In this document: in pieces, positions 10,789 to 20,745 of the stretch | How positions within the stretch are numbered: position 1 is the first letter of the stretch | Layout: each line of letters starts with the position of its first letter | Assembly (NCBI GenBank): GCA_023375785.1 | Contig: SZWC01003570.1 | Location: 103,795-142,856, forward strand | Direction: 5' to 3' | Source: Penium margaritaceum | Lineage: Eukaryota; Streptophyta; Zygnematophyceae; Desmidiales; Peniaceae | DNA: 39,062 bases | Translations under genes and position numbers: made by a program | The notes under the pieces: model-generated | Databases searched by the model: none | Told to the model about the DNA's origin: nothing | What the model saw: the letters and a program-made list of their open reading frames with translations, nothing else

Positions 10789-10998
10789 GCAAGTGGTACT
10801 TGGATCATTGATTCTAGAACCACCCATGAAATAGTCTGTCATCATAGTGACTTTGTCATGCTCCGTCCTATTGCAACCGTTTGGTCTATTCACACAAGAT
10901 TTGGTCAGTCATTATCTATTTAGAGCATTGGGATGGTGTGTTTCAATGGTTTTTCTGACCACTTGTACATTTCCAATGTGCTCTTTGTTCTCACTCTT
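10789..10998 (+). pseudogene. Ty1/Copia-like aspartic protease fragment
   Basis: A plus-frame segment reads SGTWIIDSRTTHEIVCHHSD, then SDHLYISNVLFV, a pattern typical of the Copia polyprotein region around the protease active site (WI-L-DSGA) and the downstream L-NVL-V strand. The catalytic D-S-G is D-S-R here, and one TAG stop (10921-10923) interrupts the frame. The fragment is about 70 codons and has no Copia integrase or RT next to it. A Ty3-type RT begins about 20 bp downstream instead, so this is probably a nested or recombined remnant. Confidence 0.65.
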
Positions 10999-11017
10999 GA
11001 GATCATTCTGCTCCGTG

Positions 11018-11610
11018 TGACTTGCTTCTTCACTAGGATTGATCTCTGATCCAACTACCACCAGATCCGCATCGTAGCGGATGATGTGAAAAAGACGGTC
11101 TTCCGCATTCACTATGGTCACTATGAAACATTCGTGATGCCCTTCGGGCTGACCAATGGCCACCTTCATGGTGGCGATGACCAACATCTTCAGACCGTAC
11201 TTTGATGACCTTGTGGTGATGTGCCTCAACGACATCTTGGTGTATAGGAGACCGGCGGAGGAGCATTAGGAGTATGTGAAGAAGGTCCTTCAGAGTTTGA
11301 GAAAGGAGACGTTTTTGCAAAGTTGTTTAATCGTGAGTTCACAGTGTGATTAGTTGAATTCCTTGGTTTTATAATTGGTGGCAGATAAAATGCCATGGAC
11401 CCACACAAAGTGTCGGCCATACAAGATTGGCTCAATTCGCGTAGTGTGCACGATGTGCAAGTATTCCTTGGTTTCTACAAACACCATCACAAGTTTATCC
11501 TTGGTTATGCTGTAGTGTCAGTGCCACTCTCCAATCTCACTCACAAGGATCAGGCAGGAGTTAAGGAGTTAGCAAACTTGAAGCCTTTAATAGTCTTGAA
11601 CGGGCTCTGA
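11018..11610 (+). pseudogene. Ty3-like reverse transcriptase remnant
   Basis: RT motifs in order on plus: FFTRIDL then a [35 protein letters not shown] (to about 11153), a one-base frame change, [18 protein letters not shown], and CLNDILVY. The last stands where the catalytic Y-X-D-D box should be, its first Asp replaced by Asn. Then come VEFLGFIIGG, a TAA at about 11386, and MDPHKVSAIQDW with VFLGFY, the connection region after the RT palm. Stops, a frameshift and the damaged YXDD box show it is inactive. The RNase H domain expected next is missing; integrase begins within about 20 bp. Confidence 0.85.
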
Positions 11611-11624
11611 CCTCTTCTCCAACC

Positions 11625-12345
11625 TTGCATTTGCCCGAGACTACAGCAGGTCACAGTGCGATATTGGTGGTGTTGGATCGCTCTATTAGGATGTTGCACT
11701 TCATAGGGATGCGTAACATGGTAAGCACAGAGGGCATGACTCAGTTTTTCCTTCAACAAGTGGGGGGCCTCCATTGTGTACCAGAATCCAATGTGAGTGA
11801 TCATGACTCACATTTTATGAACAAGTTCTGGCGGGAACTCATACTGATGTACGGAAGCAAGGTGAAGCTGTCAATCAGTGAAGCGGATGAACAAGATGCT
11901 GGAGCAACTCCTCTGTACAGTTGGTGATCCAGACGAGAGGGTGTGGGACCAGCTGTTGCCAGTTTCCTAACTGACATACAACTCTGCCACGTCCACCTCA
12001 TACGGGAAGACACCATTGGAGGTGGTGCACGGGACGGTGCTCGCCACACCCCTTGCTTTTCACGTTGCAAGTAACCTGCCCTGGGTGGAGTCAACTACAT
12101 CAAGAAGATTTGGACAGTGATGCGCCTCATATTAACGAAAGCGCAAGAGCAACACAAAGTAAAAGTGGACCGCTGCTGTGGAGACGCAACACTCAATGTT
12201 TGTGATTGTTTGCTTCTCATCAGGGCACACATCAAGCTTCACGGGGTTTGCTCGGACAAGCTAAAACCCCAGTTCTTGGTCCATTGGAGGTGCTAAAAAT
12301 GCGGACGCCTGTGGTGGCGCGGTTGGCTATACCACCTTCCATACT
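11625..12345 (+). pseudogene. Ty3-like integrase remnant
   Basis: The frame reads SAILVVLDRSIRMLHFIGMR (integrase core start), VPESNVSDHDSHFMNKFWRE (second catalytic Asp region), GSKVKLSI, then YNSATSTSYGKTPLEVVHG (about 11968-12024). A C-terminal domain follows, with AQEQHKVKVDR, CLLLIRAHIKL and KLKPQFLVHW. The N-terminal HHCC zinc region is absent, as is the segment with the catalytic Glu (HPQTDGQTE in relatives). The remains lie in more than one frame. It is a deleted, inactive copy of the chromoviral integrase. Confidence 0.8.
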
Positions 12346-12550
12346 AGTCCATGAAGTGTTCCACACATCCAAAGTCAAGCTCTACCGAACAATTTTCTGG
12401 CCGCAGTTCCAAGCCTCCCCCTCTAGTGGTAATCGAGGAAGAGTAGGAGTTTTAGGTGGAGGCCATCCTTGACCACCATCATCCTGGCTGAGAATGGGAG
12501 TACATAGTGAAGTGGAAGGGCTTTGACGTGACCCACAACTCATGAGAGCC
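12346..12550 (+). pseudogene. Integrase tail and chromodomain remnant
   Basis: HEVFHTSKVKLY (12349-12385) is the conserved end of chromoviral integrases. Further on, VEAILDHHHPG, a TGA, then EWEYIVKWKGFDVTHNS and EPAPNF form a chromodomain. In chromoviruses this module directs integration to heterochromatin. The stop after HPG and a TGA where WEP would give Trp show decay. Its presence assigns the element to the chromoviruses. Confidence 0.8.
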
Positions 12551-12599
12551 AGCCCCAAACTTCAGTATTGGCGGGGTGAATGGTTTCTTCAGGAATACC

Positions 12600-12737
12600 G
12601 AAAGCAAACTGGGTATTATAGTGCTCTCCTAAGACAATCCTACACTTCCGTATACACTAGAAGGTGTGCACTGGCCGTTTCTGCCGCTTGGTGTTTGTAC
12701 CGTCCAGTTGAGGTTAGCACACTACACCCAATTTACA
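12600..12737 (+). repeat. 3' LTR of the decayed plus-strand chromovirus
   Basis: This tract is homologous to the minus-strand LTR at 9909-10079 but lies on plus (AATCCTAC, ACACT.GAAGGT, CCAATTTACA). Similarity stops right at the terminal ACA (12737), as expected of a 3' LTR. The left boundary is uncertain. Confidence 0.65.
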
Positions 12738-12841
12738 TCGGTCATGTTTGGTCCACCCTTTCTAACAGCCCACTCAACTCCTCCACAAGCATCATTACAG
12801 GCAATGAATGCAATAGGAAAATCTGTCTATGGTCCACCTGG

Positions 12842-14445
12842 CTATGAAAACATACTTGTACCTCCCTTCTTATAGAGTGCCAATAGCTGGAAATGCTCTT
12901 TCATGATGCGATCCTGTGGTTGTTCATCATCGCTGTCGCTTGGGGAAGCGATGATGCCTTCTCTTGTCGTGGTCGCAACTCGACCTGCCCGTGTGTCGCA
13001 TTGGACATCCAATGTGATGCCCCGCCTGGAGGCCATACATGATCCTAGTCCAGTCGAGGAATTGCTAGCGGTGTGTATTCTCGCAATTGTCGTGGTGGGC
13101 ACAGGGTCCACTGCAATTGTTTATTGGCTGCCGCTCCTGCTGATTTCGCTCCTTGCTACATATCTTCTTTGCTTTCTTCCCTCGTGCAGCCGCTTCAATA
13201 CCCTGAGTCTGGCTGCTGGGTAGTGGTTGAGTAGGAAGCGGTTGATTTGGGACTAGCAAATTGGGATAGAAGCGTCAAAGAAGTTGCAGTCATTTCCCAA
13301 CAAGCGAACACTGCCGATTGGTGAAAGCAGCCTCACGAGTCGCTGCCACCTGGAAAATGTGGCGATGAGCCCAATGACGCAGCTGTAGTGACTTCAAAAC
13401 TCGGATAGGATGACACGGCTAAAGCCTGTAAAGAGCTTCATGTGGTCCATGTACGACCCCATCATGATAGCGTCAGGTGTCTCCTTCTCCGTCCTACCAC
13501 CAATCCCACAGTGGTTGTAAAGGCGCATGACGCACCTCCAAAATTCAGCTACAAGCTCCATGGGGTCTTGGCAGAGGGATTAGAACTTACATTGTCAAGC
13601 TATCCTTGTGGCGTGGGTCTCTGCACCAAGTATTCTAAGGACGTGCTTGAAGCCCTTGCTCGGGTTTGTTTTGATCCTACGCCTGGCCACACCCTGAAAG
13701 GGAGGGGAGTCGACCAGAGCCTCTTGCAATATGGCATGGAGCACATTGCGCATTGCTCTCGCTGCTGTTTGTACCAGGTGAACATCATGGATTGCGTACT
13801 AGTTGTAGAAAGGCTAGATGCCCTCAGAGTTGGCCAACACATAAAAAAACTTATCCCGATACTCAAAGCCCTTGTCATTGGTGTGGCAAGGTGGAGGTGT
13901 CTCAAAGTACCCTAGTTTCTGTTTTGTGAGGAGGGCAACATTTGGCTTGGTAAATAGTGGACAAGGTAGAGGGAGACCATCAGTAAGAGAAAAACCACCA
14001 TGGGTGAATGCTGGTGAATGATGTGGCTGATCCCAAAGGCGAGAATATGGTGGGGTGGGAGGACGCGATTACAGAGGCAGCTTATGAAAGGACACGAATC
14101 TCATCCCCAAGTGTGTCATCCTCATCGAAGGTGGCAAAATATGATGAGGGGAAATAAGGCCGTGAGTTTGAGTTGGACATAGTCTACGAGAAGGATGGTG
14201 TAGCTCCAAAAACTCCTTGTGTATGTTGTGAGGCCCATGAACTTCCTCTCAGTGACTTTGGGACCTCCTGTAATGTGTCGTTCTGACACTGTTGCTTGCG
14301 GCGCATCTCATCTTGCGCCCCACGAAGCTTGTCAAATGCGAGTGACTACGATGGCTCATGAAATCCGAGGAGGAGAAAGAGGAGACATCTATCAGCCCCT
14401 TGCCCTTGTCACCAATTTGCACCATGTGTGTAGCTCAGTATGGGT
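12842..14445 (-). pseudogene. Large decayed coding region, unrecognised
   Basis: The minus strand reads as protein-like for about 500 codons with several stops. From 14330 to about 14040 one frame gives FDKLRGAQDEMRRKQQCQND, a TAG, then MSNSNSRPYFPSSYFATFDE (ATG at 14180). From 13909 to 12842 a second frame gives YFETPPPCHTNDKGFEYRDK, HLVQTAARAMRNVLHAILQE, DPMELVAEFWRCVMRLYNHC, MGSYMDHMKLFTGFSRVIL, a Lys/Arg-rich stretch near 13190, and an acidic SDSDDEQPQD near the end. The opposite strand is also open at 13442-13915, but the minus reading has coding-like composition across a much longer span. I recognise no domain. It may be a gag-like or accessory protein of an element, or a dead host gene. 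Confidence 0.45.
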
Positions 14446-14739
14446 CTGAGTGGTCAAAACGGAAAAACTGAAAGCGTTTCTTAAGGAGATGAAACGTTCC
14501 CAAAAATGAGGCTTCGACCCCAAATTTGCTAATGTTAGCACTGCTCATATCATCACTCCTAATGATGATGTCAGTACCCTTGCAAAAAATACAATGGTGA
14601 AAATGATAGCAGAAAAATTTCTGCTCCTTTTTTTATGCCAGCAAAACTGAGTTTTTGTTTGGACTCCCGTACTTCGCTTAGCTGAGGAGGGGGAGGGGGG
14701 CTATAGCCCTGTCATCCCCCAGTCGCGACTATGTAGGGG

Positions 14740-15230
14740 GTCTTGTACAGGCATTGCAGAGCTATTCAGTGCTATTGCAAGATAGCACTACTGCGTAGGA
14801 GTTGTTGTGCAGGTACTGTCATGGGCAAGGCAGCAGCCATGAGTGCTGCTATTGTGGCACTATTATTGTTGGAAATTCCACTGTTGCACTGGTACAATTG
14901 CTGTCTTTGCTACAATGCTATTGTAATGTTGCAGTTGCTATTTTTTCTCTTGTTGCCGCTACTGTTGCTAGTGCGCTGCTTCCGCTTCTACTATTGCCGT
15001 TGCATAGCTATTACTGCTCACACCTATTGCTACAGTTGCTGTTGCTTGCTGTTGCTGCGGCTGCTGCTGCTGCTGCATGCTGTTGCTGTCGTTGCTCGCT
15101 GTCATTGCCACTGGGTACTGGTTCATTTTTTTGTGCCCTTGGTTGTAACCGGACTAGTTGCGTATGCTACCAGGTGCTGTCGCTTAGGCTCGTCGTTGCT
15201 GCTGTAGCTCACTGCAGCCGCTGCTTTGGC
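14740..15230. repeat. CTG/TGC-rich degenerate trinucleotide tract
   Basis: TGCTGTTGCTG-type motifs dominate (for example GGCTGCTGCTGCTGCTGCAT near 15060). ORFs through it are poly-Leu/Cys/Val or Ala by composition in every frame, so they are not called as genes. Confidence 0.8.
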
Positions 15231-15852
15231 GGTGGTGGTACCCATGCCACCATTGCTGGGGTGCCCACCCACTCTAACAGTCACGTTTTGACACCGCTGC
15301 TCCTGATATTGGGCCCATGTTTCTGGTGGTGACCTCTGATTGGACAGGTTCCATGATACGTCTGTTGCGATGACTCTACCTACAACTGGATATGTTATGT
15401 TTGTGCAGTGTAGCTCACTGAGAGTGTCTCGCAGTTGTGACACCATGAGAAAGTGGTAGGAAGCCTCTTGGCCAGTGTTGACCCGGGGTTCCGGGGTGAC
15501 CCTATTACCGTGGCCGCAGAACCCCGGTCCACCCCAATGGGGTTACAATGTGGTCCGAGCTTGCGTTCGGCGAGTGCGTCGTCGTCCAACCCCCCCCCCC
15601 CCCCTCCCCCCCCCTGGATCACCACTGACAAAATCTGACATGCATGACTGACAGCCGCCGACTCCGGATTCTTGGGGTCAGCTTCCCACACCTCGATCCC
15701 CCCCTCCCCCCCCCCCAAGTGCAAGCATGGGTTTGAATTTCAAACTTTGGCAAATTACCCATCCGCCCCTCGTTTGATGAAGGGTAATCTCCCGAGCTCC
15801 TATTCGAGAGCTAGATCCCTAGATGCAACGCTTTGCGATTGTGGGTTTCATT
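15231..15852. other. Intergenic sequence with poly-C tracts and an inverted repeat
   Basis: Contains CCGGGGTTC (15483-15491) and its exact reverse complement GAACCCCGG (15519-15527), and C-rich tracts at 15590-15614 and 15698-15716, each interrupted by a T. A 107-codon minus ORF crosses 15123-15446 but lies partly in the CTG tract and shows no motif. Confidence 0.5.
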
Positions 15853-15920
15853 ATGCCACGGTTTTTTTTTATCAAAGTATGCCACGGATGTTTTCCTTCG
15901 AGCTCAATATGCCATGAGGG
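15853..15920 (-). repeat. Short ATGCCACGG repeats
   Basis: ATGCCACGG occurs at 15853 and 15879, and ATGCCATGA near 15908. Read on minus this gives CCGTGGCAT at about 26-29-bp spacing, resembling the 30-bp plus-strand repeat at 31263-31442 (ACCGTGGCACATAGTGAT). It may be a decayed member of the same family. Confidence 0.4.
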
Positions 15921-16207
15921 GCTCATCAGATGTCATCACATATCCCACATAGCAGTGGCATCTCATGGCATCTTATTTTCCCCTCGTCACCTCAATGGCA
16001 AGTGGTGTCTTTAGGACTGCCTTTTTTTTTGGTCATCTTTGAGAATGGGGTTCCATTACGGAAGACTGTTCAGGCGTTTGTCAAGCTCGCCACTCTTCTC
16101 CTATTGTGTTCCTACACTGTGGAACATCTTGTTCTTGGTGCAACCTTCGAAGAGAACGATCCACCACAGGCAAAATAGTCTATGTGCATGATGGCGTGTG
16201 ACCCCCC

Positions 16208-16621
16208 NNNNNNNNNNNNNNNNNNNNNNNNNNNNNNNNNNNNNNNNNNNNNNNNNNNNNNNNNNNNNNNNNNNNNNNNNNNNNNNNNNNNNNNNNNNNN
16301 NNNNNNNNNNNNNNNNNNNNNNNNNNNNNNNNNNNNNNNNNNNNNNNNNNNNNNNNNNNNNNNNNNNNNNNNNNNNNNNNNNNNNNNNNNNNNNNNNNNN
16401 NNNNNNNNNNNNNNNNNNNNNNNNNNNNNNNNNNNNNNNNNNNNNNNNNNNNNNNNNNNNNNNNNNNNNNNNNNNNNNNNNNNNNNNNNNNNNNNNNNNN
16501 NNNNNNNNNNNNNNNNNNNNNNNNNNNNNNNNNNNNNNNNNNNNNNNNNNNNNNNNNNNNNNNNNNNNNNNNNNNNNNNNNNNNNNNNNNNNNNNNNNNN
16601 NNNNNNNNNNNNNNNNNNNNN
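16208..16621. other. Assembly gap of 414 N
   Basis: The gap adjoins the 11-bp minisatellite on its right side, so it probably represents more unresolved repeat. Confidence 0.95.
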
Positions 16622-16926
16622 TGCCGCAGCCATGCCGCAGGCATGCCGCAGCCATGCTGCAGCTATGCCCCAGCCATGCCGCAGCCATGCTGCAGCCATG
16701 CCGCAGCCATGCGGCAGCTATGCCTCAGCCATGCCGCATCCATGCCACAGCTTTGCAGCGGCTATGCCGTGGCATAGCCGTGGCTATGTCGCAGCATAGT
16801 CGCAGGTATGCCGCAGCACTGCCGCAGCAATGCTGAAGCAAAGCCGCAGCCATGCCGCAGCCATGCCGCAGCGATGCCGCAGCCATGCCGTAGCCATGCC
16901 TTAACCATGCCGCAGCCATGCCGCGG
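16622..16926. repeat. 11-bp minisatellite, unit CATGCCGCAGC
   Basis: About 27 copies run from the gap to 16926 with substitutions (CATGCTGCAGC, TATGCCTCAGC, GATGCCGCAGC). Because 11 is not a multiple of 3, all frames read a similar Ala/Met/Pro/Cys-rich 11-residue repeat, which explains the apparent ORFs on both strands. Confidence 0.95.
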
Positions 16927-16965
16927 TTTTGTTTTTGTTAATCGTGTGTACTCTTTGTTAATCTT

Positions 16966-16987
16966 GTCTCATGCCTATGCATGAGAC
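16966..16987. repeat. Perfect 9-bp hairpin upstream of MULE A
   Basis: GTCTCATGC, loop CTAT, GCATGAGAC. It lies between the minisatellite and the MULE A coding region. A CAG that could be a 3' splice site follows at about 17000. Confidence 0.75.
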
Positions 16988-17202
16988 TGTTTGTTGAATG
17001 CAGAGGCCTTCATCATGCATAACCAATGTTTTAGAGGTCAATCTCGTCTACTCGCTGTTTCTTTGCACGTGATGCACGTTCATTGGACAAAGAGTCCCCA
17101 TCCTTACCTGCCGTTGAACCAACTGTCAACAATGTCCCTGTTGAAGCCTCACCTTCCTGACCTGCGCCACCAAGGTTTCCCCCAGGAGAGAGTTTTGCGA
17201 CG

Positions 17203-19324
17203 ATGGCTGCCTGCGGTGCCGCTATTGAGGTCTACGCAGTGCAGCAGCGCTTTCCACTTTGCTGGGTGAAGAGTGAACCGGGCCGCATCATTGTGAAGTG
17301 TGCAAGTTACCACCAAGCGAAGAGCCTGTGGACCGTGCATGCAAGATGGTAACAAACAAAGAGCTACGTAAAGGTAGCGACATTCATTGACAGCGACAAA
17401 TGCCATCCAGGAGTAAGCCATGGTCATCCGGCACGGACGGTGGGATGGGTTGTGCGCCACATTCGAGACGTCGTGGAGGCTAACATAATGATAGATCCGA
17501 CAACTCTTCGCCAAATGCTGTTTGTGCACGTTAGAGAGCAGGTGGACATGCCCGTCATTTACCGTGCGAAATGCATGGCAGTGAAGGACATTATGGGTGA
17601 CCTGAACATGTCTTGGGCCTTGTTTCTGGCCCTTTGTGCTGAGGTTAGTTTGTATACTTTGAAAGTCATGGATGTGTCATGTAGAATTCTTCAGAATCAC
17701 AGTAGGTGTGCACATTGCTAAAATATTTCTTCATTGAATACGTCGTGTACGAATAGAAATTGTACATTATCTCACTGAGTTTTTGTGTGATTCGATGAAT
17801 TAATACACATTTTTATACATTGCACTTTCCAAGATGCATACTGGATACTAAAAAGCACTTTGTTGTGTATGTTGTGTACATGGCAGATCACGCGGGTCGA
17901 CCCTGAGTCCTTTGTGGCTGCCAAGGAAGACCGCAACCGACACTTTCGGCGCACATTTTGTGCACTGGGAGCCTCAAGAGCTGCATTCCAGCATTTTCGC
18001 AACATAGTCACTATGGATGGCACGTTCCTCCGTAATGGCTATAGTCAAGTCATGCTCATTGCACAATGCTTTGATGCAAACCATCATGCCGTTCCAATGT
18101 GCTGGGCTCTTGTTCCGGATGAAAATGAGGAGGAGTGGGTCTGGTTTTGTTCCAAGTTGGTTGCTGCATTCCAATTGGTTTCACAACACGGCATGGTGGT
18201 CATTACCAACAGAGAGCGAGGCTTAGGTAATGCCATTCAAGTACACATGCCCAATGCGTTTCATGCATTTTGCACGTACCACATTTGGGAAAATGTGAAA
18301 AAGCATTTTGGAACTGCTGCAGCAGAGAAGTTTTGGATGTTGGCACATGCACGTACGGATGCAGAGTGGCAGCGTGTAAGAGAGCGTCTGGCTGAATGCA
18401 ACATAAGGGCGCTCAAATATGTGGTTGGATTGGGGGGGAGGGGGTGGCATTCCTGTCAAAAAGTGGAGTGCACTCTACTTTCCGGTTCCCCGCGGAGGGA
18501 AAACCACAAGTAATGCAGCAGAGAGTCTCAACGCACGCCTTTGTGAGGCACACAGTCCATATCCCTTCTACTGTTTTTACTCACTGTGGCCATACACACA
18601 TAAGACATTTGTCGACCGTACACGTGCTGCAGAAGCTGAACCCGACACACTCGCAGCCAATGTGACAGCAGAGATATTCTTGGCTATCCGTGACTCACGC
18701 CCGTACGTTGTGGTTCAGACTGGATGTTGGACTGGCAATGTGTGCGGTCCTCCCAGCCAGTTGCCGCGCACAATGGACTGCCTTTGCTGCAGGTGCAGCT
18801 GTGGCAAGTTCCAAGAGTATGGTGTTCCATGCGTGCATGCAACGACACTTCTGCTACACGTCGGCCACAACCGGGAAGACTTTTGTGACCCACATCTCAC
18901 AACTGACAAGCTGCAGCAGATTTATGCACAGACAATCCCAAGCATCTCCATCCGTACAATGCAGTATGCGGAGGAAGGGTTGAATCCGCCTGCGAATTGC
19001 CGTGGGCAAGGCCGGCCACATTCCACACGTCATCAATGCAATGCACGCCGTTGTGCAAATGTCATTTGTCGTCGATGTGGATGCCGCGGTCATGCAATGC
19101 GCTTCTGCCGCAATGAGGCACAACCTTTGCCAGTACCAATTGTCGCTGCCTGTGCCGCACAGATTGTTTGCGGTGACAATTCTCATGTCATCTATGAAAG
19201 TGACGAAGACGCAGAAGAGACAGATGAGGAAGAGTATGAGAGTGACAATGGCATGGATGATGATGAAATGCACGGAGATGACGACGATGAGCAGCTGACT
19301 GTAGATAGGTTAGTTTGTTCTTAG
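17203..19324 (+). pseudogene. MULE A: Mutator-like transposase gene, two exons, damaged
   Basis: Encodes a transposase of the MuDR/MULE superfamily, which cuts and pastes elements through a DDE nuclease. Exon 1 runs 17203-17643 and exon 2 17887-19324, joined in phase 0. Exon 1 carries the N-terminal MuDR-type domain (AIEVYAVQQRFPLCWVKSEP). Exon 2 has TMDGTFLRNG with the first catalytic Asp, VITNRERGLGNAI where relatives have S-D-R (the second Asp is Asn here), FCTYHIWENV (conserved C-X2-H), FPVPRGGKTTSNAAESLNAR, a SWIM finger CSCGKFQEYGVPCVH (about 18790-18840), a CCHC knuckle CRRCGCRGHAMRFC (about 19066-19107) and a very acidic tail. Damage: a TAA at 17350-17352 and a one-base frame change in the G tract near 18432-18442. 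A TGA at 17158 lies in the upstream frame, so the start at 17203 is the first usable ATG. Total length would be about 620 residues, usual for the family. Confidence 0.9.
17644..17886 (+). other. Intron of MULE A transposase
   Basis: Donor GAG|GTTAGT at 17644 and acceptor GGCAG|ATC at 17886 join two reading frames in phase 0 (LALCAE to ITRVDPESF). The span is AT-rich and stop-containing. The MULE B intron at 34028-34128 interrupts the aligned protein at the same place with the same GTTAGT donor. Confidence 0.85.
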
Positions 19325-19692
19325 TTAGGTTTTAATTGAGCATCTATGTAAGAACATGAGTTTCCTGAAACATTCTTCTGTCCTCGATAACAAGGGCAGC
19401 AGTCACGGCATTCAATCATGCCTAAGTAGTAGTTACATTAAAAGTAGATAGTTGCCATCGCTTTCCTGCGTTGTATCCTCTACTGTAGGCGTGTCTAACC
19501 TCTGTGCTGAACACTGCCCTTGAACATGCTGGACAGTAGTGGGGTTCAAGAATGAATGCCAAGCAACACGCAAGTACAAATCCTGAAACAAAGGCAATGA
19601 AGTATCCATCGTTCTAGATATGTAGTTGCAACATTGCGTCCTGCATAGGCAACAGTGTATGGGAAATGAAAAGGAAGAGGGAACAATTTTAT

Positions 19693-20261
19693 TTAAGTAT
19701 CATTTTCCAAATTCTCGTTAAAAACTACATCTTCCATACTCAGAAGTTCACGCTCCCTCCGTCCTAGATTTGCATCCAATGCAAGTAAACATTCCAAACA
19801 AAATTGTATCTTCATGCACTCATCATGCCACTTCCGCATGCGCGTGTTGGTAAATGTGTGCTCACTCATAGCTGTAGCACACTCCTCTAAGTTTGCAAAC
19901 TCTTCTTCTAAGAGTGAACGAAGTTCACCTTGCACTTGTCTAGGTTCGCTAAGGATGTCTACACCAACCCGCATCTCACACACTATGTACTCATGCAATT
20001 GCCCCCACCTCACTGCAAAATCAGCCCTTTCCTCTTGTAACTAGGCTCTGACCACCTCCACATGTTCAGCCAGCTTCATGTGGGCTGCAAAATCCTCCTC
20101 ACACGTCATGATTTGAAAGTGGGGTATTCGTTGTGTATGGAAAAATCCTACTATACAAGGGAGAAAGAAATAGGTGTGAGTACAGCAGCACTACCGTTAG
20201 CAAACAAGATCGTCGCTTCAATGGTTGCCTTGTTCAATTTCTTGTCCAATCTTGGCCACTC
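19693..20261 (-). pseudogene. Convergent spliced gene next to MULE A, unknown function
   Basis: Lies tail-to-tail with the MULE A transposase. Exon 1 (about 20261-20195) reads EWPRLDKKLNKATIEATILF. A GT at 20194 and an AG at 20151 would splice in frame into FFHTQRIPHFQIMTCEEDF and on to KLAEHVEVVRA. After one TAG (20041-20043) the same frame continues through LQEERADFAVRWGQLHEY, EMRVGVDILSEPRQ, SLLEEEFANLEECATAMSEH and MRKWHDECMKIQFCLECLL to a stop at 19693. The protein is acidic and helix-rich with clustered Cys. I recognise no domain. An upstream exon probably precedes 20261 (TGTAG|GAG). The maize MuDR element has two convergent genes (mudrA, mudrB), so an accessory role is a reasonable guess, not shown. 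The stop may be a real mutation or an error. Confidence 0.5.
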
Positions 20262-20489
20262 CTACACATGAAAGGGAACGAAATTGTCTTAAGATTTGAG
20301 TCGTGAGACAGACTTACATTTCAAAACACAGCCCAAAGGAACGGCAGACAAATGTAGACAAGCACTGAAACCGATTATGCAGACAGAGGGAATGAACCTT
20401 GAAGAGGTAGCAGTGGCGCGTACAGTTGAGGACGAAGCGCACGGGCAACCAATTCCAGGTTCATACAACCTCTGCAGCACAAAACAGCC

Positions 20490-20745
20490 ACAGAGAGAGA
20501 CAGTCATACAACCAGTCATGCAGAAATGCAGAGAGACAGACAGAAAAAAAGGGGACTGTCAGACAGACTGGAAAAAATGGACATAGTCAGAGGGAAAAAA
20601 AGGAGACAGACAGACAGAGGGGCAACAAAGAGAGACAGTCAGACAGGGAAAAATAAGTTTTCTGGCAGAGAGAGAAAAAAAGGAGTCAGATAGACAGACA
20701 ACCATACAGACATGTAGACAGACAAACAGAAAAATGAAGGGATAG
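20490..20745. repeat. GACAG-rich degenerate satellite, left part
   Basis: Repeated GACAGACAG and GAGACAGTCAGACAG motifs separated by A-rich runs (AGGGAAAAAAAGGAGACAGA). The same motifs resume at 29533-29720, directly across the 20746-29532 retrotransposon, so this is one satellite block split by the insertion. Confidence 0.85.

Noticed and set aside
13442..13915. 157-codon plus ORF with ATG start
   Set aside because: The minus strand gives the longer and more protein-like reading across 12842-14445, so this is taken as its antisense shadow.
14743..15332. Two long plus ORFs rich in Leu, Cys and Ala
   Set aside because: Produced by the CTG-rich low-complexity tract; every frame looks alike.
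15123..15446. 107-codon minus ORF with ATG start
   Set aside because: Ends inside the CTG tract and shows no motif or neighbour context; coding nature could not be supported.
16101..16836. Five ORFs of about 150-210 codons crossing the N gap
   Set aside because: Open only because Ns are read through and because the 11-bp repeat lacks stops.
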